Positions 30,741 through 42,480 of a stretch of 64,000 nt of DNA are shown piece after piece. Under the pieces are notes generated by a model that ran no database searches, had not been told where the DNA came from, and saw only the letters and a program-made list of their open reading frames with translations. Both the position numbers and the translations under genes were made by a program. The number at the start of each line of letters is the position of its first letter. Within the stretch, counting starts at the first letter, position 1. The stretch lies in NCBI GenBank assembly GCA_026874595.1, contig CM049315.1:67961916-68025915 (forward strand), written 5' to 3'. The stretch is from Sipunculus nudus. Its lineage: Eukaryota > Annelida > Sipuncula > Golfingiida > Sipunculidae.

Positions 30741-33739
30741 TTTCTAGCTCAGCTGACTGAAATTCATCTGAGCTATAGCGATCACCCTTTGTCCGTCGTC
30801 TGTCCGGCCGTCCGGCCGTCCGTTAACAGGGCACAAATCGTAACCGCTGGACCTGGAATCTTTTCACTTGACATCCCGGGAGGTCCATAAAAAATCTTCT
30901 TGGAAACCTGAAATTAGGTCTCTGTTACCCATTTCCTTCGAGCTATGGGGCTCCAAAGTACCCCCCAGAATAATGCAAATTTGATACAAAAGCTCAAGTA
31001 TCTGAATAACTACTCCATTGATCACAATGATTCTTTGCATGAATATTGATCATGGGATGTTCCATCACTTCCTGCAAACTGGTGGCGCCACCTGTATTTT
31101 TTCCAATTTTTACGAATTTTTTTCTTTTTTTTCAGACCTGCAATGAAACTGTCATCTGTGAACAGGGCACAAATCGTAACCACTGGACCTGGAATCTTTA
31201 AACTTAATATCCAGGGAAGTCCATGAATAATCTCTTTAAAAAGCTGAAATCAGGTCTCTGTTACCCATATCCTTTGAGCAATGGGGCTCCAAAGTACCCC
31301 TAGAATAATGTAAAATTTGATGCAAACGCTCAAGTATCTGAATAACTGCATGATTCTTTGCATGAATATTGATCATTGGATGTTCCATCAGTTCCTGCAA
31401 ACTGGTGGCACCACCTGTATTTTTTCCAATTTTTACGATTTTTTTTCTATTTTTTGAGACTTTCAAAGAAGCTGTAATCTGTGAACAGGGCAGAAATCGT
31501 AACCGCTGGATCTGGATTCTTCTAACTTTACATCAAGGGAGGTCAGTGAAAACATGAAATAGGTTTCGATTACCCATATCCTTCGTAGTAAGTACCCCTC
31601 AAAATAATTGTATCCGCCAAAACAGCTTAGGATTCCTGAGAACTCCGTAGTAACCGCTGGGCGGAATTTTACGAAACCCGGAATTATGTTCAGGTCACAT
31701 GTGAACTGCTGCGCCCCGATTTTGTTTTGACCTCTTACCTTTCCTCTCTGCCCAGCGTCCATTTGTGCGTCTGTTTCCATACATAAACCCACATATCTCG
31801 GGAACCGTTCGACCGATCAGGAAATAATTTTGTACAAATGTAGCTCTTGGATAGCTTTATAACATACATAAAAAATGGTGGCGCCACCTGTAACCATGTT
31901 TGCACAGTGTCCATCTGTTCATCTGCCTTGGGTTAAAATCACTCATATCTCTGCAATGGTTTGACTAATTCACCTGAAATTCGCATGCGTATACATCCTG
32001 GATAGCTTTCTTGATTTTATGACAGGTGGCGCCCCCTACATTCACGTTCATTCTCCAGACATTCAAGCTCATATCTCGGGTACCGTTTGACCAATTTGGC
32101 CGAAATTTTGCATGTGTATAGATCTCACATTTATCATATGCAAAACTGGTGGCGCCATCTGCAACCATTTTTGCACACCGTCCGTCTGTTTGTCTGCCGT
32201 GGGCTAAAATCACTCATATCTCGGCAGTGGTTTTACATAACTGCCTAAAATTTTGCAGGTTTATACATTCTTGACAGCTTTCTTGATTTTATGACAGATG
32301 GCGCCACCTACATTCTAGTTTACGCTGCAGACATCCAAGCTCGTATCTCAGGAACCGTTTGACCGATTTGGCCAAAATTTTGCATGTGTATAGATCCTAT
32401 ATAGCTCTTTATCATACACAAAACTTGAGGAGCCACTTGCAACCATTTTTGCACAGCGTCTGTCTGTTTGTCTGCCATGGGATAAAATCACTCATTTACA
32501 TGTATTTGTTTGACCTTTTGCCTAAAATTTTGCATATGTATACAACTTGGACAGCTTTCTTGATTTCTGGTAGGTGGCGCAACCTACATACACATTTCGG
32601 CTGCAGACATCAATGCTAATATGCAACACGCTTCACTCTATTTCCCCTTGCCACTCAATCCATGCCTCACTTCACCCGTTACACTCTGATTTAGGCGGAT
32701 ACACGTAGTCGCTTGTCGACTACCCGTATTCTAGTTAAAAATTTGATACAAAAGCTCCAGTATCTGAATAACTAATGCATTAATCACCATGATTCTTTGC
32801 AGGCATATTGATCATGGAGTGTTTCTTCAGTTCCTGCAGACTAGTGGTGCCACATATTTTTTAAAAATTTGTATGCATTTTTTTCTCTTTTTGAGACTTT
32901 CAAATAAAGCCTCATCTGTTAACAGGGTACAATTCGTAACCGCTGGACCTGGAATCTTCTTTCTTGACATCAAGGAAGGCCCATTAAAAGTCTCTGTGGA
33001 GACCTGAATTTAGGTCTCTGTTACCCATATCCTCCGAGCTATGGGGCTCGCAAGTACCCCTAAGAATAATTAAAAATGAGATACAAAAGCTGCAGTATCT
33101 GAATAACTAATGAACTGATGGCCATGATTTTTTGCATGCATATTAATCATGGAGTGTTTCATCAGTTCCTGCAGACTGGTGGCGCCACCTATATTTTTGT
33201 TTAAAATTTGTACGCATTTTTCTCTTTTTGAAACTTTCAAAAAAGCCTCATCTTGTAACAGGGCACAAATCGTAACATCGTAACCACTTTACCTAGAATC
33301 TTCATACTTGACATCTAGGGAGGTCCATGAAAAGTCTTCATGGGAATCTGAAATAAGTTCTCTGTTACCCATATCTTTTGAGCTATAGGGCTCGTAAATA
33401 CCCCCAAGAATTATTAAAAATTTGATACAAACAAAAGCTCCAGTATCTGAATAACTAATGCCTTGATGGCCATGATTCTTGGGATATATATTGATCATGG
33501 AGTGTTTCATCAGTTCCTGCAGACTGGTGGCACTACCTGTATTTTTTTAAAATTTTTACGCATTTTTCTTTCTATTTATGAGACCTTCAAATGAAGTTGT
33601 CATCTGTCCAAAAGCCCAAGGAAACCCATTTCTTAGGACTCTTCACAAATTCATGATTTGTTTGCACTCTGGCAGTCATTTTGCTCATTGTTCAGCATTG
33701 CTTGAATTCAGCTGAGCGTCATGGCCCATGGGCCACTAG
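30741..33739 (+). mobile_element. Helentron-like element (host of a nested one)
   Basis: The 5' end has CTAGCTCAGCTGAC and its near inversion ATCTGAGCTATAGCGATCACC, then TTTGTCCGTCGTC. The core has repeated ~330-bp units beginning 'acagggcacaaatcgtaacc' near 30826, 31160, 31485, 32920 and 33255, each with GGTGGCGCCACC or a variant. The 3' end has CAGCTGAGCG, the palindrome TGGCCCATGGGCCA (33722-33735) and CTAG (33736-33739) followed by T. It is the full-length relative of the fragment at 1-466. Its third unit is split by another element at 31609-32734. Confidence 0.65.
31609..32734 (+). mobile_element. Helentron-like element nested in another
   Basis: Starts TTGTATCCGCC, ends with GGCGGATAC, the hairpin GTAGTCG-cttgt-CGACTAC (32705-32723), CCGTATT and CTAG, followed by TT. 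The core units match those at 1283-2705. The interrupted host reads 'aataat' before and 'taaaaatttgatac' after, as in intact units, so the insertion point is within a T run. Confidence 0.7.
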
Positions 33740-34940
33740 TTCTGAATTGCCGTGAATGTGCTGTGAAGTCAAATACTTGTACATAAGCCGCAGTGTTAGA
33801 GGATCGTAGCGTACATTGGAAGTTGGCAGATGTGGGTTGGGTTGGGGGGGGGGGGGGGTTCAGCTGAAATTCTGATTCAGTAACATTTGATTTAGAAGTA
33901 AGTGAAGTAGACATATGATACCTTAATGTAGACTAGCTGGTGTTGTCACTCTTGATCCAAGCTTTCGGGGGTACAGCCCCCTTCTTCAGGTTTAGAAGTA
34001 TATCTAGAGGATTTATGTTTAAAGATAAGTTAGTTATGTGTGGCACCACTAGTGTAAAATAGATAAAGCTTTACAAGATAAATACACATATCACAAATTT
34101 TAAGGCAATAAAGTAAGTGACTTTTGAAGACCAATTCTGAATAACTCTTTCTTAAAATGGTCTTATCTGGGAAATGTCATAATCATCAGTTACAATAATG
34201 ATGTGATTTTTTTTTAAATTTTATGATCAAAGACATAAAATTCATTGCCTAGCAAAATCTGTTACGTCTGCCATTTGTCAGTCTCATACAAATATTCAAT
34301 CTACACAAAAATGAAGTAAATAAAAATGAGAAACCAATTTAAAGGGAATACATGAAGCCATTATCGAGATATAGGTGAGTTGAAATTATACCAAAAATAT
34401 ATATAAAAATGCTAAAAACTGGTTAAAATTACGAAAATATAGGATACAAAGATCTAAAACTGAACTACATTCTAAAAGATATCATAATATATCATTAATC
34501 CCCTCAGGCATGTTTTAAAGAATCCAACATTATAATAAATATCTTTCTTTAAATCGACATATATCCAAAAATCTTTTATTCCAGGGACCTCCTATTACAG
34601 TAGAACCTAGAATTTCCATATCTCTTTTTTTCTGAAAATTCATTTTCTGAAATGTAACTTCAATTAGCAGAAAAGTAGAAATTCCACATTCGAAAAATAT
34701 ATTTTTCCCTGTATCCGAATGTAACTCTGAATGTATTCATCTGAAAATATTAAAAGTTTATTGGGTTAAAGCAGAGACATTAAATTTTACAAACTTGCAT
34801 TATCATTTACCTCTGGCCTGTTATTTTTTCCTAAAGCTTAGTAGCTTATATGGTGCTTATCTGATCTGTGATGGCAGACTGATTTAGAATATTTTGTTTA
34901 AGCTACATTATCTTGTTGATATAAAATTTATCTGTTGCAG
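33740..34940. other. Upstream region and 5' intron of the PHYHIP-like gene
   Basis: Includes a poly-G run (33845-33858) and a GC hairpin near 33967-33983. The last part is intron, since the ATG exon starts with an acceptor at 34940. The untranslated first exon was not found. Confidence 0.45.
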
Positions 34941-34941
34941 T

Positions 34942-37314
34942 ATGGCTAGTCCTTTTCCTGTGACGGGGCATAAGAGCAGTAAGTTTATTTTGTTTTGTTT
35001 TATGAAAAAAAATTGTATAATTTTAGGGTTTATATTATAATATTTATTTTATTTCCAGTATGTTCATTTTGAACTATTCCTTCTTTATAACCATACCTAA
35101 AGCATGAAATTGTCAGTATATATATTTTTAAAATTTTTAATATTGTAGATTGAATTAAAATAATCAATTAATTTTATCAAAGGAAGCAGAGTGGTTAAAA
35201 GCCTACTCTGGTCATATTAGAAACCAACAAGTGTCAAATTTATATTTCATGTATAACATGTAATTATCTGTTGTCCTGTGTATCTTCATGTGATCATCCG
35301 TTGTCCTTTATACCCTCCTGTGATCATCTGTTGTCCTGTGTACCCTCATGTAATCACCTGTTGTCCTGTGTACCCTGATGATCATCTGATGTCCTGTGTA
35401 TCTTCATCTGATCATCTGTTGTCCTGTGTACCCTCCTGTGATCATATGTTGTCCTGTGTACCCTCCTATGATCATCTGTTGTCCTGTGTATCTTCATGTG
35501 ATCATCTGTTGTCCTTTGTACCATTACAAATTGTTTTTAACATTATTACCAATGGAATTCGCTTGAACATCATGAATAATTATTAAATTATCAAATTCCG
35601 CTTTAAGGTGACTATATCAAACTTTTTAATTAGCGAACCTATGAGCTTATGCGATGGTGCGGCATCGTCCGTCATGTGTAGTCTGAACGTTAACCCATAC
35701 TTTCTCAAAACGGTAGGAGCTAGCATCACCAAACTTTACGCAAAAAATCAGTCTATCGGATTTTGTTTAATTTTTGGCTATCTGCATTAAAATAGATTTT
35801 ATAGGGAAAAGGTTGAAAAAGCTTTAAAAATCTTCTACTCCGAAACTGTCAAGCCAAAACATTCAATATTTCATAGAAATAATCCCTGGAACAATCTTTC
35901 TCAGGTTTGTTCGAATGGTTCCAGTTCAGTGAATTTTGACATAGTTACAGGAAGCTAAAAAAAGGATACTAAAATACAATATCAGAAACGGCTGGAGCTA
36001 TCATCACCAAATTTTATGCAAATGTTAGTCACATGAGTCATTTTTTAAATTGAGGTAATGGTGGCGCCATCTGCATCGACATTTTCTGTACCCTCATGTG
36101 ATCATCAATTGTCCTCTGTACCCTCGTGATCATCTGTTGTCCAGTGTATCTTCATGTGATCACCTGTTTTCCTGAGTTCCCTCATGTGATCATATGTTGT
36201 CCTGTGTATCTTCATCTGATCATCTGTTGTCCTGTGTACCCTCCTGTGATCATCTGTTGCCCTGTGTACCCTCCTGTGATCATCTGTTGTCCTGTGTACC
36301 TTTCTGTGATAATCTGTTGTCATGTGTACCCTCATCTGATCATCTGTTGTCCTGTGTACCCTCGTGATCATCTGTTGTTCTGTGTATCTTCATATGATAA
36401 TCTGTTGTCCTGTGCACCCTCGTGATCACCTGTTGTCCTGTGTATCGTCATGTGATCATGTGTTGTCCTGTGTACCCTCATGTGCTCATCTGTTGTCCTG
36501 TGTATCTTCATGTGATCATCTGTTGTCCTGTGTACCCTCATCTGATCATCTGTTGTCCTGTGTACCCTCCTGTGATCATCTGTTGTCCTGTGTACCCTCC
36601 TGTGATCATCTGTTGTCCTGTGTATCTTTATGTGATCATCAATTGTCCTGTGTCCCCTCGTGATCATCTGTTGTCCTGTGTATCTTCATGTGATCATCTG
36701 TTGTCCTGTGTACCCTCATGTGATCATCATGGTGTATGGTGTCATGGTGTATCCCAGACTTTTCATGTTCTTTACTTTTTAATAATGCAGGATATTCTCA
36801 GTCAGAACTACTACAGTTACAAAATATTGCTGCAAACTTTGTAAGAGGACCTAAAGGAATCTGTAAGTATTTCTACAGAAATAAAGATCCTACATACTTC
36901 CAAGACATAATGGGTACTGGTAAAGGGGTCATGAACCCTGTGTTGAAGGACAACAGTGGTGATCCAAGAAACCCAATCAATATGCGACTGGAAGGTGTTT
37001 TTCTGAGTGCCAGACATGAGCTTCCTACAATATCACCGTTTGGCGATACAAGAATTGTGATCAACCCATATGAACTGTTTGACCTGAACTGTTCCCTGTT
37101 TTTCTCTGATTTTTATTGTTTTAACAGCCAAGTACACTACATACAGCTGGTGCTGACCACAAACCATTGTTTACAAAAATATCCAGTACTGTTGGAGGAG
37201 CTTGTACAACTTGACATCAGATGCAACCCATTTTTGTGGATTGAGGAAAATGATGAATTTTACGATATAATGGTAACTACAGCACATAAAGGTGTTTTAT
37301 ACAGAGAGTATTAA
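34942..37314 (+). CDS. PHYHIP C-terminal-domain protein (two coding exons, 186 residues)
   Basis: Exon 1 (34941-34978) carries ATG at 34942 and 37 coding bases before donor GTAAGT. Exon 2 (36791-37314) follows acceptor AATGCAG and ends TAA 37312-37314. The split codon A|GA reads Arg13. Residues 30-186 resemble the C-terminal domain of phytanoyl-CoA hydroxylase-interacting protein (PHYHIP/PHYHIPL): NPVLKDNSGDPRNPIN (61-76), RLEGVFLSARHELPTISPFG (78-97), NPYELF and FFSDFYCFNSQVHYIQLVL (116-134). Vertebrate PHYHIP also has a fibronectin type III domain and is about twice as long; here it is absent. PHYHIP binds phytanoyl-CoA hydroxylase and is otherwise poorly understood, so function here is open. 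The intron is filled with a 30-bp minisatellite. No signal peptide or membrane segment. Confidence 0.8.
34979..35261 (+). other. PHYHIP-like gene intron, unique part
   Basis: Begins with a strong donor GTAAGT and is AT-rich, without other features, up to the minisatellite. Confidence 0.6.
35262..35522 (+). repeat. 30-bp minisatellite, first block
   Basis: About eight units built on TGATCATCTGTTGTCCTGTG plus TACCCTCATG, TACCCTCCTG or TATCTTCATG. It is continuous with the block at 36088-36735 apart from one insertion. Confidence 0.9.
35523..36087 (+). mobile_element. Interspersed repeat inserted in the minisatellite (copy 1)
   Basis: About 565 bp starting 'aaattgtttttaac' (after a few bases) and ending 'gcatcgacattttct'. 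It is closely similar to the copy at 38044-38621. Contains GGTGGCGCCATC and the phrase 'ggagctagcatcaccaaac'. TGTACC flanks both sides, but it also belongs to the minisatellite unit. No coding capacity. Confidence 0.75.
36088..36735 (+). repeat. 30-bp minisatellite, second block
   Basis: About 21 units of 30 bp, with some 27-bp units (TACCCTCGTGATCATC type). Because 30 is divisible by three, long open frames run on both strands; they are composition artefacts within the intron. Confidence 0.92.
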
Positions 37315-37556
37315 TATAAAAGCCCTGCTGTATAAGGGAAAAGCAAATTTCCGTTACGCAGAGAAACGCAGACAAGGTCCAAGAGATGTTAAGAAAAACC
37401 TGAGCTGTCCTCATTGTAATTTTTATATGACCACAATGGCCATTGTTTCATAAACTTTGATATCTGGAATATATTGAGTATATTATCTAATTATTAGATA
37501 TTTGATCTCCAAAAACTCAAGTAAATGAATATCATTCTCTTGAAAGACATTATTTC

Positions 37557-37562
37557 AATAAA
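37557..37562 (+). promoter_or_regulatory. Polyadenylation signal of the PHYHIP-like gene
   Basis: AATAAA lies 243 bases after the stop codon in an AT-rich 3' region. Confidence 0.5.
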
Positions 37563-38043
37563 ATTTTCACTGAATCCATACTGACTATAAAATAAATAAG
37601 GTCAGTAAGTTGAGTTGTCTGTAAATAAGAGTTGTGATGATCAATAAGATCTGGTCTCACATGACTTTAAAACTTGAATTTCTGTAAAAGGATTCAAACT
37701 GAATGTCTTCTTAGTTCCTGTAATCCATTCTTAAAACTATTCAAAAGTGTTACCATTTGAGTGTGTTGGGATAATGTTAAGTAAACCAGACACAAGCATT
37801 TGATTTGGTTTGTATCCTGTTTTGACTGTCCTCTGTGCATAGAGCCCTGGCCAAATTCGGTACCACAAAGGTTTGCTTTCTCCAACCATGAATGAATGAG
37901 AACCGGTAATTTGTTGCAGCTGAATGTAAAACAGACTTAAAATAGACTACCATCTAGCACTTATTATGGCTGCATTCTCCTCAGGGAAATAAAAAAGGTT
38001 ACAAGAATAAACAGGGGGAAAGTATAGGCGTCAGATGGGACAG
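37563..38043. other. Intergenic, nothing recognised
   Basis: No coding or repeat structure is seen. Confidence 0.5.
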
Positions 38044-38621
38044 AAATTGTTTGTAACATTATTACCAATGGAATTCGCTTGAACATCATGAATAATTATT
38101 AAATTATCAAATTCCGCTTTAAGGTGACTATATCAGACTTTTTAATTAGCGAACCTAATGTATGAGCTTATGCGATGGTGCGGCATCGTCCGTCATGTGT
38201 AGTCTGAACGTTAACCCAAACTTTCTCAAAACGGTAGGAGCTAGCATCACCAAACTTTATGCAAAAATCAGTCTATTGGATTTTGCTAAATTTTTGGCTA
38301 TCTGCATTTACTTAGATTTTATAGGGAAAAAGTTGAAAAAGCTTTTTAAAATCTTCTTCGCCGAAACTGTCAAGCCAAATCAATATTTCACAGAAATAAT
38401 CCCTGAAGTAATCTTTCTCAGGTTTGTTCGAATGATTCCAGTTCAGTGAATTATGACCGAGTTACAGGAAGCTAAACTTAGTCATTTGGCCAAAAAAGGA
38501 TACTAAAATACAATACAGAAACGACTGGAGCTATCGTCACCAAATTTTACGCAAATGTTGGTCACATGAGTCATTCTTGAAATTGAGGTATTGGTGGTGC
38601 CACCTGCATCGACATTTTCTA
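38044..38621 (+). mobile_element. Interspersed repeat (copy 2)
   Basis: Same element as 35523-36087, collinear over its whole length with scattered substitutions and short indels. 'CAG' occurs at both edges and may be a short target duplication. It contains GGTGGTGCCACC. Confidence 0.75.
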
Positions 38622-38997
38622 TACAGGGCTCATCGGTCATCAATAGATTAATCCATAATTTCTTTCACTTTAATTTTATTGTTTAATGATTAAATACAGT
38701 ACATGTTCTTTACCATAAGCATGTATAACTGTTGTATAACATAATGCTTCAGGAGTTTATTTCATTGGCAGCAGTATCTTTTATAATCCACATTTGTTAT
38801 GTTAATATATTTGTATCAGGGAACTTTTATAATTGTTGCTCAATCTGCATGTTTTTTCTTGCATGAAATATAAACATGTCCATGTATACTAGTCATTACT
38901 ATTTTCATTTATTATATTATCTATTAGATTATATAATATTATCAATAAATAGATGTACAAAGATTTGCTATATCAAATGCACAGTAATATATTTTAT

Positions 38998-40529
38998 TGT
39001 ACTTGCCAAAACAAAGTTTTGCAGATATCATGATTTTGACCGGGTTCTGCCGCTGTTGCTGCAACGTTCATTTCCAGAGAACTCCTCTGAGACCGATGTA
39101 GCAATCTACCCGAAATCTGGCATAGTTTATTCGCTCACCTACGTAGTTGTGCCTCACAAAGACAGGTGTCACCTCGTCAATCCTTTATGTGCAGTATGAA
39201 TCTGGGTGTCTTTGTGATAACTCAGGAGTGGTTCAATGTATTGAGCTGCGATTCTGAATGTCCATAGATCTTGGGTTTCTCCAACTCGTACTTGAGACTG
39301 GTGGCGCTAGTACAATCATTTTGCATGGCGTCCATCCATGCATTTGCTATATGGTCTTCTTAGTGATTGGTTCATAGTATTGAACTGAAATTGTGCATGT
39401 TCATAGATCTTGGATATCCCTGTTTCCTACTAAAGACTGTTGGCGCCATCTGCAATCGTTTTGCGCAGCATCCATACTTACATTTTACACAAAAAAATTG
39501 CTTATGTCTTAAGAGTAGTTCAATGTATTGGTCTGAAATTTTGCTTGTCTATCCATCTTAGATACCTTCATCTCGTAAGCAAGACTGGTAACGTCATCTG
39601 CAACCATTTTTGCGTCCATCTGTAAGTTTGCTTTGGGTGAAAATTGCTCATATCTCAGGAGTGGTTCAATGTATTGGTCTGAAATATTGGAAGTCCAACC
39701 ATCTTGGAGAGTAAACTCGCTGACCAGACAAGTGGCGCTACCTACCTCTCCGTTTTCGTAGAATAAATAAATGCCTTTTTCTCTGCAGTGGTTTGTCGTA
39801 TTTGGCTGAAATTGTGCATTTCCATAAATCTTGGATGCCTCCATCTCGTACTAAAAAGTGATGGCGCCATCTGAAACCGTCCTTGCATGGCATTAATCCG
39901 CTTTGGGTGAAAATTGGTCATATCTCAGGAGTGGTTCAATGTATTGTTCTGAAATTTTGCATGTCCATCTATCTCGGAGAGTTTTCTCGTAAACCAGACA
40001 GATTGTGCCACCTATCTTCCCGTTTTCTTAAAATACGTATTGATGCCCTTACCTCAGGAATGGATTGCCGTATTGGCCTGAAACTGTCATCTTCATAGAT
40101 TTTGGATACCTCCATCTAATATGCAAGACTGGTAGCCCCATCAGCAATTGTTTTTGCGTGGTGTCCTTCTGTCCGTTTATCTCAGGATCGAATCGATGTA
40201 TCGGCCTGAAATGTTGCATGTTTATCTATCTTGGATAGCTTTGTGGTAAACCAGATCCGTGGCGCCAACTGCTGTCCCGGTTTTATAGAATACATTGATG
40301 AACTCTTTCTCTTTAGTTGATTGTAGTCTCGGCCTGAAATTCGGCATGGGGCTCTGTTTTTTTGGGGGGTAAAAATTGCACATATAAGAGTAGTTTAATT
40401 AGCATCACTGATACCACATATTTGAAGTCATGTCATATCACTTGTCAGGAACATTCCATGCCTTACTTTACACATGCTTCTGTGATTTGGCGGTAACACG
40501 TTGTCGCTTGACGACTGCTCGTATTTTAG
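38998..40529 (+). mobile_element. Helentron-like element, diverged copy
   Basis: Starts TTGTACTTGCC with the CCAAAAC/GTTTTG hairpin and ACCGGGTTCTGCCGC, as in 1283-2705. The core has units with 'catatctcaggagtggttcaatgtatt' and GGCGCCA. The 3' end has GGCGGTAACACG, the hairpin GTCG-cttga-CGAC, then CGTATTTTAG followed by TT. More diverged than the other two copies. Confidence 0.6.
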
Positions 40530-40699
40530 TTAGATGTGATATTAACTGGTAAAAAGTAGCATCATGTGCAGATAAGATCATTAAATATAAATTATGCTAC
40601 ATACACCTGTTTACCTGGTATTCTGTTTTAATAAATAATAGATGATTCTTATTGTTTGTCAGGTCTGACTTTGATGGTTTCTCATGGTATTATTTTATT

Positions 40700-42110
40700 G
40701 AACAAGTGGGTGCCCTAGAATGATCAACCTGTCCGTTCGTCTGTCCGCCCACAAATTGGTTTCCGGATGGTAACTCCAGTTTGGATTGCCAAATGGATTT
40801 CAAACTTGACTTATGCATGGCCATTCGCTAAAGTAAGAAGCCTATACATTTTGGGGTCAAAAGGTCAAAGGTCAAGGTTAGTGGTGGGAGTCGGTTCCTT
40901 TTTCATAATCGATCATTGGTTCGGGCAAACCGATCGATATCGATTATTAATCGGTTCAGACAAATATAAAGAAATGAGCAATTATCTGTGAAACTGTACT
41001 CTCTTAACCTAGCCCGCATGTCTTAGTAATTCTACCTGACGAATAGAAGTTTTAGCCTTTTTTTATTTTCCTTTTATCACTACGATATGCTATCCAAAGT
41101 TTCATTTTAATTAATTATAGTAATCAAGAATCAAACCACAGTCCAGGACATCTACTTGCTTGCCCTTTTGATTACTCCCGCGTATCATTTTAATTTGACC
41201 ACCAGCAACGACTTTCATTTTATAACAATTATGAAGACTGCCGACATGTATACTGGTTTCACAGGCCTGCCAGGAAAAATTACAGGCCCATATAATTTTT
41301 CGTAAAAATTAAAAAAAAAGTAATAGAAAGCTTAAAATATAATTACTCATGCGGCAGCGACGGCGGCACCTGACATTAGTTGAGGAGATTATTTCTAAGA
41401 GAATCTCGCAAAATTGGCATAGACCTGGAGAATATTATTGAGCATTTTAACGCCATCCCGCCCATATTTTGCAAATGAACATCTCGTTAGAAAACTCTCC
41501 GCTAATTCTGCAGCTCCCTGCCAGTTCACAGAGGTTAAATAAGTCCTCCGTTCTCTCATCTACCGTGTCATACTCAGTTATATACGGAGGTTCTTTGGGA
41601 CGAAGACTCACTATATGAAGCGCGGAATGTTGTAAAAAATAGAAGAGTAATTTTTGCCTATAATATAAAGACATTCTGGTAAAAACAATGAGTATGATGT
41701 AATCGATAGTTGCCTTTGGTAATCAAGCGCTTGAAAGTGGCAGCAAACCGACTGACTTTCGAAAAAACTCGATGATCGGCCCACCACTAGTCAAGGTCAC
41801 AGGACCCACTTTAAAAAGATTGTGGATGCATTTTAAGCCAAGCCTTTTTTACCAGACCTTCCATCTGGCACGTATAACTCACCTGCCAACAGGGGAAAAT
41901 CCCTATTGATTTTGGGAAATAACCAGTTTGGATTAACATTTGGTTTCAGACTTGATTTTAAATTTTTCACTCTAGTAAGAAACGTATTAATTTTTGGGCT
42001 ACAAGGTCAAAGGTGAAGGTCATAGGACCTACCTCTTTAAAAAAATGGATTCATTTTAACCCAAACTTTCAAATGCTAACCTTCCATCTCGCGCATATAG
42101 CTCCTCTGCC
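40700..42110 (+). repeat. Tandem-core repeat of the 'aaggtcaaaggtcaagg' type, split by a hAT element
   Basis: Two to three diverged units share 'aaattggtttccggatggtaac/ataaccagtttggattaacat', 'ggtcaaaaggtcaaaggtcaagg' and 'ataggacc'. Probably another rolling-circle-type core, but I could not define its ends. Confidence 0.45.
40879..41789. mobile_element. Non-autonomous hAT-type transposon
   Basis: The ends are TAGTGGTGGG and CCCACCACTA, an exact inversion. GTCAAGGT stands immediately outside both ends (40871-40878 and 41790-41797), a perfect 8-bp target duplication as hAT elements make. Length 911 bp. No transposase is recognised; a 75-codon minus frame at 41447-41674 has no known motif. Also GATCGATATCGATTATTAAT-like palindromic sequence near the left end. 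Confidence 0.85.
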
Positions 42111-42124
42111 AAAAGAGAAAGGCC

Positions 42125-42480
42125 CTTTTTAGCTCAGCTTTCTGTAAGTCAACTAAGCTATGGTGATTGATCAGCGTCCGTCGTCCATCTGTCTGTCTTT
42201 CCGTCTGTCTGTCTATCTGTCTCTTAGACTGGAACGTTTTGATACCGTTGAACCTGTGAATCTAATATTTGCATAAAGTTAGATGTCCCTTAGTTCTCAA
42301 AATAAGCGCACTGCGATTTCGTCCCTTCGAAAAATTAAGCAAAATCTTCCATTTTTCACAAAAGAACTGTTTTTTTTTAGTTTTTTTTTCTAGCGTCCAC
42401 AGCTTATATACCCCTGTTTACCGGGGTAACGCCTTTTGGCCTATCGCCTCACACTATTATGCGACCCTCATTAATGGCAT
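42125..42480 (+). mobile_element. 5' fragment of a Helentron-like element
   Basis: TTTTTAGCTCAGC...CTAAGCTATGGTGATTGATC followed by GCGTCCGTCGTCC matches the 5' signature at 30741-30800. The matching 3' hairpin and CTAG end was not found, so this is a truncated copy or its 3' end is diverged. Confidence 0.45.

Noticed and set aside
33967..33983. Hairpin GGGGGTACAGCCCCC near 'cttcttcagg'
   Set aside because: It resembles ends of some retroelements, but no partner sequence or element body was found nearby.
36736..36790. In-frame ATG at 36736 as start of the PHYHIP-like protein
   Set aside because: A strong acceptor ends at 36790 and the small ATG exon at 34942 joins in phase; the extra residues would be translated minisatellite and intron.
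36126..36844. Long overlapping frames on both strands rich in CCPVYP or TTDDHRRVH
   Set aside because: They are translations of a 30-bp minisatellite (unit divisible by three) within an intron; no splice or start context supports a protein.
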